Shown: positions 39,269 to 45,366 of the stretch, one piece after another
Layout of the letters: each line of letters starts with the position of its first letter
Numbering within the stretch: the stretch's first letter is position 1
Source of the DNA: an uncultured Micrococcales bacterium
GTDB lineage: Bacteria > Actinomycetota > Actinomycetes > Actinomycetales > Microbacteriaceae
DNA: 45,366 nucleotides
Direction: 5' to 3'
Assembly: GCA_903887175.1 (NCBI GenBank)
Contig: CAISOV010000064.1
Coordinates: 1-45,366, forward strand
Notes under the pieces: model-generated
Database searches by the model: none
What the model was told of the DNA's origin: nothing
Seen by the model: the letters and a program-made list of their open reading frames with translations, nothing else
Made by a program: the position numbers and the translations under genes

Positions 39269-40366
39269 TTAGTTCGGGGTCGAGGCTGAAACAACTTTGA
39301 TGGCGCCCGAGATGATGTCTGCTTTGAGCTGATCTATTTTGGCAGCCACCCCGTCAGGCCAAGCCAGGTCGTGTTGAGGCGCAATCGACACACCGCCATT
39401 GGCCAGAGTTCCGATAAAAGTGCTGTTGCTCCAGGTGCCGTCATGAGCCTGGCCAATCACTCTGGCCACAGCATCGGTCATGTTCTTTTGAATCGAAGTG
39501 AGCATAATTGGTTTATAAGCCACAGGCGCTGTGAGATACCCGTCGCTGTCAACCCAAATAACCGAGGTGCCCGGCTTTTCAAGCGCCGCCGCACCGGCAC
39601 CTTCACCAACCTGGCCCGCAACGGGCAAGATAATGTCAGCACCTTGGGCGATGAACTGTTCGCTCAAAGTTTTGCCCTTGGCAATGTCGGTGTAGTCGCC
39701 CGAGAAAGTTCCGGTTTGCTTGGCTTTGTTCCAGCCCAACAACTTAACCGAACCGCCGTTATCGGTGTTGAACTTGTCGATGCCATCTGAGAAACCATCA
39801 AGAAATGCCTTAACCGGTGCCTCAGGTGTGCCACCAAACGCGGCAACCGTGCCGGTTTTAGTGCTGGCAGCGGCAAGATAACCCGCCAAATAAGCTGCCT
39901 GCTCGGTGCTGAACAAAATTGGCTTCACGTTTGGCAACGTCAAAGTAGCCCAGTTGGCGTCAACCGGCGGGTTGTCGACAATCGCAAAGTCGATTGCCGG
40001 GTTAGCTGTTGCTACCTCACCAGTTGCCGGGGCAAGCTGCCAACCAACAGTCAAAATAAAGTTACATTTTTCGCTAGCAAAAGCCTGAGTGTTTGCCAAA
40101 AGCGCAGCGTCATCAGCTGAAACCGCAACTTTTGCTTTTACTCCAGCGATGTCAGCTTGCGCTTTTTGAACACCCTCCCAAGAAGACTGGTTGAAAGACT
40201 TGTCTTGAAGGTTGCCCGAGTTGGTAACCATGCAGGCTTTGTAATTTGCGGCCGTGGCGGTTGGGGTCGCTGGCGCGGTTGAACAGCCGGCAAGCGCGAG
40301 GCTTGCGGTAGCCAAAAGTGTTGCTGCTGCAAAAATCTGTTTTTTCATTTGCTTGGTTCCTTTCAT
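39269..40366 (-). CDS. BMP-family basic membrane lipoprotein, nucleoside-binding (paralog 2)
   Basis: Lipobox LALAGCST; CMVTNSGNLQDKSFNQSSWEGVQKA; GKTLSEQFIAQGADIILPVAGQVG; WVDSDGY. ATG at 40348 is a likely alternative start (AAAGGA upstream). Confidence 0.94.
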   Translation of the reverse strand: MKGTKQMKKQIFAAATLLATASLALAGCSTAPATPTATAANYKACMVTNSGNLQDKSFNQSSWEGVQKAQADIAGVKAKVAVSADDAALLANTQAFASEKCNFILTVGWQLAPATGEVATANPAIDFAIVDNPPVDANWATLTLPNVKPILFSTEQAAYLAGYLAAASTKTGTVAAFGGTPEAPVKAFLDGFSDGIDKFNTDNGGSVKLLGWNKAKQTGTFSGDYTDIAKGKTLSEQFIAQGADIILPVAGQVGEGAGAAALEKPGTSVIWVDSDGYLTAPVAYKPIMLTSIQKNMTDAVARVIGQAHDGTWSNSTFIGTLANGGVSIAPQHDLAWPDGVAAKIDQLKADIISGAIKVVSASTPN

Positions 40367-40374
40367 TAGGTTTG

Positions 40375-41493
40375 CTACAAAACTTCGCTGTGACCGGTGG
40401 CTTTAAGTGCGTCGACCAAAGATTTCACACGCTGAGCGTGCTCTTTGGTGGTGACCAAAAGCGCATCGGGGGTGTCGACAACGATGATGTCTTCAACACC
40501 AATCAGGGCAATCAGACGATCGGTGTCACTGACCAAAATTCCGCTGGATGAATCGGCAAGCACCTTGGCGTTACCCAAAACCGCAAGATTGCCGCGACGG
40601 CCCTGCGACTGCAGCTCGGCAATCGCCGCAAAGTCGCCAACATCGTGCCAGGTGAACTTGCCCGGAACAACGGCAACGAGGCCAGCTTCGGCAGCCGGTT
40701 CGGCAATCGAATAATCAATCGCCACTTTTTTTAAACCGGGCCAAACATCTTCTAGAACTTCAGCTTGGCTTGAAGTGCCCCAAGCGTCAGCGATGCGCAT
40801 CAGATCTGCGTGAAGCGCAGGTTCATTCTTGGCTAGCTCGTCTAGCAGCAAAGCCGCCGGCGCCACAAACATGCCCGCGTTCCAAAGGTATTTTCCGCTC
40901 TCAACAAACTTGCGCGCTTTGGCGATGTTCGGTTTTTCAACAAAGCTGTCGACCGCTCGTGCCGAAGGCGCTTGCGCGATGCCCAGTTTGTCGCCCATTT
41001 TGATGTAGCCAAAAGCTACCGAAGGCTCAGAGGGTTGAATGCCGATGGTCACAATTTTGCCGGTGGCGGCAACTTCAATTGCCTCTTTGACGGTCTGCAG
41101 AAAGATTGCGGACTCATTTATAACGTGGTCGGCCGCAAAAGATCCGATGATTACATCTGGCTCTCGCTTCATCAAAATAGCTGCGGCGAGCGCAATGGCA
41201 GCCGTTGAATCTTTAGGTGACTGCTCAAGAACTAGATTCTGCGGCAATAAACCTTCGATTTGCTCGTTGACCGCTTTAGCGTGAGCCTGGCCAGTGACCA
41301 CCAGAATGCGATCTTCGCCGGCAATCGGAGTCAGACGGTCCCAGGTGTCTTGCAAAAGGGTTTGCCCTGAGCCAGTTAGGTCGTGCAAAAACTTTGGTGC
41401 CGATGCTCGAGAAAGCGGCCAAAGTCGGCTGCCGATTCCGCCTGCGGGAATAATGCTGTGAAAGCGTTCGGTTGGAGTTCGCTGAGAGTTCAT
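40375..41493 (-). CDS. manC: Mannose-1-phosphate guanylyltransferase
   Basis: FHSIIPAGGIGSRLWPLSRASAPKFLHDL, GSFAADHVI, FVEKPNIAKARKFVESGKYLWNAGMFV, FTWHDVGDFAAI. Confidence 0.95.
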   Translation of the reverse strand: MNSQRTPTERFHSIIPAGGIGSRLWPLSRASAPKFLHDLTGSGQTLLQDTWDRLTPIAGEDRILVVTGQAHAKAVNEQIEGLLPQNLVLEQSPKDSTAAIALAAAILMKREPDVIIGSFAADHVINESAIFLQTVKEAIEVAATGKIVTIGIQPSEPSVAFGYIKMGDKLGIAQAPSARAVDSFVEKPNIAKARKFVESGKYLWNAGMFVAPAALLLDELAKNEPALHADLMRIADAWGTSSQAEVLEDVWPGLKKVAIDYSIAEPAAEAGLVAVVPGKFTWHDVGDFAAIAELQSQGRRGNLAVLGNAKVLADSSSGILVSDTDRLIALIGVEDIIVVDTPDALLVTTKEHAQRVKSLVDALKATGHSEVL

Positions 41494-41591
41494 TATTTAG
41501 GCCTCTGATAAGTGCTTTTTGCAGTTGCACCTATTGTCGCAGGTTTAGACTTGAAGAGCTGATAACAGGCATCCGGTCGAGGAGGATCTTC

Positions 41592-41972
41592 GTGGCAAAT
41601 AGGCCCGCAGGAACACTTTATAGAGGCAAAGTTGGCATGTGGTCTTGGGTTTTGCACCGCATCACCGGCGTTGCTATTTTCTTCTTTTTGCTAGTTCACG
41701 TGCTTGACACCGCACTTGTTCGCATCGACCCAGCAGGTTACGACGCCGTGATTGCAACCTACAAAACCTGGTACATCGGCCTAGGTGAAACCGGTCTTGT
41801 GGCAGCTATTTTGTTCCACTCGCTCAACGGTATTCGCATTATTTTGATCGACTTCTGGCGCAAGGGCGCCAAGTTTCAGAACGTTATGTTCTGGGTCGTC
41901 ATCGGTCTTGCTGTTCTTCTTTTCTTGGGTTTTGCTCCCCGCCACCTAATCAACGTGTTCAGCCACATCTAA
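41592..41972 (+). CDS. sdhC: Succinate dehydrogenase cytochrome b556 subunit
   Basis: RPAGTLYRGKVGMWSWVLHRITGVAIFFFLLVHVLDTALV; GTG start at 41592 with strong GAGGAGG, rather than ORF-track 41472. Confidence 0.95.
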   Translation: MANRPAGTLYRGKVGMWSWVLHRITGVAIFFFLLVHVLDTALVRIDPAGYDAVIATYKTWYIGLGETGLVAAILFHSLNGIRIILIDFWRKGAKFQNVMFWVVIGLAVLLFLGFAPRHLINVFSHI

Positions 41973-41982
41973 GAGGTTTGAA

Positions 41983-42441
41983 ATGTCTGTAGTTATTGAA
42001 ACCCCTCGCAGCCGCAAGCGCCCCGGATTCAACCTTGAAAAATACGGTTGGATGTACATGCGCCTGTCTGGCGTGCTTCTTGTCATTCTGATTTTTGGTC
42101 ACCTGTTTGCAAACCTCATGGTTGGCGAAGGAATTCACGCCATCAACTTCGCTTTCGTGGCTGGCAAGTGGGCATCGCCATTTTGGCAGGTGTGGGACGT
42201 AACCATGCTCGTGCTTGCTCTGATTCACGGCACCAACGGCATGCGAACTTTGGTCAACGACTATGCCGAAGTTGAATGGATTCGCCGCACCTTGGTTTGG
42301 CTGCTCTGGATTGTTTGCGCGACCTTGATTGTTATTGGAATCTTGGCGCTCACAACTTTCACCCCTTGCGGCGACGCTAGCTCAATCAGCCTTCTGGGCA
42401 AAGACGGCGCCAACGTGGCTGCCCTCTGCCCTGTCAAGTAA
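41983..42441 (+). CDS. sdhD: Succinate dehydrogenase membrane anchor subunit
   Basis: Three TM helices, YGWMYMRLSGVLLVILIFGHLFANLM, ALIHGTNGMRTLVNDY; between sdhC and sdhA. Confidence 0.94.
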   Translation: MSVVIETPRSRKRPGFNLEKYGWMYMRLSGVLLVILIFGHLFANLMVGEGIHAINFAFVAGKWASPFWQVWDVTMLVLALIHGTNGMRTLVNDYAEVEWIRRTLVWLLWIVCATLIVIGILALTTFTPCGDASSISLLGKDGANVAALCPVK

Positions 42442-42472
42442 CACCTCAAGCTTCTAAACAAAGGACTCAACA

Positions 42473-44254
42473 GTGTCAACGGCTCAACCAAAGGTTCACA
42501 CCTACGAATACGATGTCGTAATCGTTGGCGCCGGTGGCGCTGGCATGCGCGCGGCAATCGAAGCTGGCCCACACGCCAAGACCGCAGTTATTTCAAAACT
42601 GTTCCCTACCCGCTCGCACACCGGCGCGGCTCAGGGTGGCATGGCGGCAGCTCTTGCCAACGTTGAAGAAGACTCTTGGGAATGGCACACTTTTGACACC
42701 GTAAAAGGTGGCGACTATTTGGTTGACCAAGACGCCGCCGAAATTCTTGCGAAAGAGTCAGTTCAGGCAGTTATCGACCTAGAGAACATGGGCTTGCCTT
42801 TCAACCGCACCCCCGATGGCAAGATTGACCAGCGTCGTTTTGGTGGCCACACTCGCGACCACGGCAAGGCTCCGGTTCGTCGCTCATGCTACGCAGCCGA
42901 CCGCACCGGTCACATGATTTTGCAGACCCTGTATCAAAACTGTGTCAAGTTGGGCATCGAGTTTTATAACGAGTTTTATGTGCTCGACCTAGTCATGGCC
43001 GAAGTCGATGGTCAGCAGCGCCCTTCGGCTGTTGTTGCCTACGAGCTGGCAACTGGCGAACTGCACGTTTTCAAGGGCAAGTCGATCATTTTTGCAACCG
43101 GTGGTTTCGGCAAAATCTTCAAGACCACTTCAAACGCTCACACTTTGACAGGCGACGGCGTCGGAATCATCTGGCGCAAGGGATTGCCGCTTGAAGACAT
43201 GGAGTTCTATCAGTTTCACCCAACCGGTCTAGCCGGTCTGGGCATCTTGCTCTCTGAAGCCGCTCGCGGTGAAGGTGGCATTTTGCGCAACGCTTCAGGT
43301 GAGCGCTTCATGGAGCGTTACGCGCCGACCATCAAAGACCTGGCACCACGCGACATGGTTGCTCGCGCAATGGCAAACGAGGTTCGCGAAGGCCGCGGCG
43401 CTGGCCCGCACAAAGACTATGTTTTGCTTGACCTCACCCACCTGCCACCCGCAGTGATTGATGCCAAGCTGCCAGACATCACAGAGTTTGCTCGCACCTA
43501 CCTAGGTGTCGAGCCATACACCGAGCCAGTGCCAGTGTTCCCAACAGCGCACTATGCAATGGGTGGCATTCCAACCAACATCAAGGCTGAAGTTTTGAGC
43601 GACAACGACACCGTTGTGCCTGGCCTTTATGCAGCTGGCGAATGTGCCTGCGTTTCGGTGCACGGCGCAAACCGCCTCGGCACTAACTCGCTTCTCGACA
43701 TCAACGTCTTCGGCAAACGTGCCGGCAACTATGCAGTCGAGTTTGCCAAGACCGCAACTCAGGTGCCGCTGCCAGAAGGCGCCACTGACGACGTAATCGC
43801 TTTGATTCAAGCTGTTCGCAACTCAAAAGGCACCGAAAAAGTTGCGGTTTTGCGCAAAGAACTGCAAGACACCATGGACAAAAACGCTCAGGTTTATCGC
43901 ACCGAAGAAACTTTGAACGAAGCTCTCGACAAGATTGTTGAGCTTCGCGCGCGCTATGCGAACATTTCGATTCAAGACCAGGGCGAGCGCTTCAACACCG
44001 ACCTGCTAGAGGCAATCGAACTCGGATTCTTGCTCGACCTAGCCGAAGTTTTGGCCTACACAGCGCGCGAGCGACGTGAAAGCCGCGGCGGCCACTTCAG
44101 AGAAGACTTTGAAACCCGCAACGACGAAAAGTTCATGGTTCACTCGATGGCCTACAAGGCTAAAAAAGTGGCTGAAAAAGCCGCTGACAACATCACAATT
44201 GGCTGGAAGCCAGTCACCATCACCAACTATCAGCCAATGGAGCGTAAGTACTAA
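42473..44254 (+). CDS. sdhA: Succinate dehydrogenase flavoprotein subunit
   Basis: [92 protein letters not shown]. Confidence 0.98.
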   Translation: MSTAQPKVHTYEYDVVIVGAGGAGMRAAIEAGPHAKTAVISKLFPTRSHTGAAQGGMAAALANVEEDSWEWHTFDTVKGGDYLVDQDAAEILAKESVQAVIDLENMGLPFNRTPDGKIDQRRFGGHTRDHGKAPVRRSCYAADRTGHMILQTLYQNCVKLGIEFYNEFYVLDLVMAEVDGQQRPSAVVAYELATGELHVFKGKSIIFATGGFGKIFKTTSNAHTLTGDGVGIIWRKGLPLEDMEFYQFHPTGLAGLGILLSEAARGEGGILRNASGERFMERYAPTIKDLAPRDMVARAMANEVREGRGAGPHKDYVLLDLTHLPPAVIDAKLPDITEFARTYLGVEPYTEPVPVFPTAHYAMGGIPTNIKAEVLSDNDTVVPGLYAAGECACVSVHGANRLGTNSLLDINVFGKRAGNYAVEFAKTATQVPLPEGATDDVIALIQAVRNSKGTEKVAVLRKELQDTMDKNAQVYRTEETLNEALDKIVELRARYANISIQDQGERFNTDLLEAIELGFLLDLAEVLAYTARERRESRGGHFREDFETRNDEKFMVHSMAYKAKKVAEKAADNITIGWKPVTITNYQPMERKY

Positions 44255-45006
44255 TGGCAACTGCAACCACCGAAGCGCCAGTCGAAATCGGCGTTATTCC
44301 GAGCTTCGATGTAACCATTCGCGTTCGTCGCTTCAACCCAGAGGTTAGCGAAGAGTCAACCTGGCAAGACTTTCACGTCACCATGTTTGGCACCGACCGC
44401 GTGCTTGATGCCTTGCACAAGATCAAGTGGGAGCACGACGGTTCACTAACCTTTAGGCGCAGCTGTGCCCACGGTGTTTGTGGTTCAGACGCAATGCGAA
44501 TCAACGGTCGCAACCGACTTGCTTGCAAGACCCTGATTAAAGACCTAAACATCAACGAGCCAATCACTGTCGAACCCATCAAGGGCCTCGAAGTTGAAAA
44601 AGACCTAGTCGTTGACATGAACCCGTTCTATCAGGCGTATCGTGACATCAAGCCGTTCTTGATCGCAAACGACAAGCCCGAGAAAGAACGCCTTCAGAGC
44701 GCAGAGCAGCGTGCCCGTTTTGACGACACCACCAAGTGCATTTTGTGTGCAGCCTGCACCACCAGCTGCCCTGTGTTCTGGACCGACGGTCAGTACTTTG
44801 GCCCAGCCGCTATCGTCAACGCCCACCGATTCATCTTTGACTCACGCGACGAAGGCGCCGAAGTGCGCCTCGACATTTTGAACGACAAAGAGGGCGTTTG
44901 GCGCTGCCGCACCACCTTCAACTGCACCGAGGCCTGCCCTCGAGGCATTCAGGTGACCCGTGCTGTTGCAGAGGTAAAGCAAGCAATTTTGCGTGGCCGC
45001 GCCTAA
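44254..45006 (+). CDS. sdhB: Succinate dehydrogenase iron-sulfur subunit
   Basis: SCAHGVCGSDAMRINGRNRLACKT, CILCAACTTSCPVFW, CRTTFNCTEACPRGI. Confidence 0.98.
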   Translation: MATATTEAPVEIGVIPSFDVTIRVRRFNPEVSEESTWQDFHVTMFGTDRVLDALHKIKWEHDGSLTFRRSCAHGVCGSDAMRINGRNRLACKTLIKDLNINEPITVEPIKGLEVEKDLVVDMNPFYQAYRDIKPFLIANDKPEKERLQSAEQRARFDDTTKCILCAACTTSCPVFWTDGQYFGPAAIVNAHRFIFDSRDEGAEVRLDILNDKEGVWRCRTTFNCTEACPRGIQVTRAVAEVKQAILRGRA

Positions 45007-45041
45007 AGCGCCAAGACTGCCGTTTTTAGAGCCAACCAGTT

Positions 45042-45366
45042 TTAGATTGCGCTCGACAGTGCTGCCCGAAGCGGTGCAATAAGGGCCGGTGCTACTGACA
45101 AACTGTCAACGCCCCATTTTATGAACTGCGTTGAAGCACGAGCGTCTGCTGCCATTTCGCCACACACTCCGACCGGCTTGCCCACAACTTTTGCCGCGTC
45201 AATAACTCTTTTCACCTGACTAAAGATCAACGCTTCATAAGGGCTGTCGACGTCTAAGCTCAAAGTTCGTCTTGAGTGCCCCTGCCTCAACAACCTTTCA
45301 GTTTCAGCTGCCGGCTGGTAATCCTGCAAAATATAATGCGTCAAGTCGTTGGTTCCTATGCTCACA
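45042..45366 (-). CDS. PTS enzyme I-like protein, C-terminal fragment (5' part outside window)
   Basis: VSIGTNDLTHYILQDY...VIDAAKVVGKPVGVCGEMAADARASTQFIKWGVDSLSVAPALIAPLRAAL; matches EI PEP-binding domain (SIGTNDL, CGEMA). Open to the window edge; ORF-track 'M' is an internal GTG. Confidence 0.85.
   Translation of the reverse strand, partial: VSIGTNDLTHYILQDYQPAAETERLLRQGHSRRTLSLDVDSPYEALIFSQVKRVIDAAKVVGKPVGVCGEMAADARASTQFIKWGVDSLSVAPALIAPLRAALSSAI

Noticed and set aside
1-45366. tRNA, rRNA, CRISPR, transposon or phage elements
   Set aside because: None seen: no spaced identical repeats, no cloverleaf-like GTTCGANTC context in the gaps, no transposase or integrase motifs, and nearly all DNA is assigned to core genes. 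A tRNAscan/ISfinder run was not possible.

Overview
45.4 kb window from a high-GC-lineage actinobacterium, most likely Microbacteriaceae or a close freshwater 'Luna'-type relative. That placement is inferred from WhiB, AccE, the LCP protein, gene order and moderate GC; no taxonomy search was run. The window is densely coded, mostly core and metabolic. I see no tRNA, rRNA, CRISPR, IS element or phage module. Left to right it holds: a cell-envelope block (DUF5719-like protein, giant GT2 membrane glycosyltransferase, WhiB, GalE, ManA, O-antigen-ligase-like protein, LysM/repeat surface protein, lipoprotein, LCP); purE/purK/PH-domain/birA/accD/accE; a DUF885 peptidase; a two-component module with an extra degenerate sensor; a TRAM methyltransferase; maf/accA; an LpdA-like quinone reductase, punA and phosphosugar mutase; a nucleoside uptake and salvage operon (two BMP lipoproteins, ABC transporter, cdd, deoA, add) ending in PTS IIA and IIB genes with no IIC; manC; sdhCDAB; and the 3' end of a PTS EI-like gene. 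From memory, much of the order resembles the M. tuberculosis Rv3255c-Rv3319 neighbourhood, so lineage-specific insertions are the most informative parts. Best leads: (i) PTS IIA/IIB without IIC, coupled to add, with an EI-like protein lacking the canonical PEP-binding Arg; (ii) three helically phased direct repeats upstream of the DUF885 gene; (iii) a sensor triad inserted between accE and maf; (iv) an eight-repeat surface protein; (v) a palindrome over the -10 of whiB. I cannot claim a definite new system.
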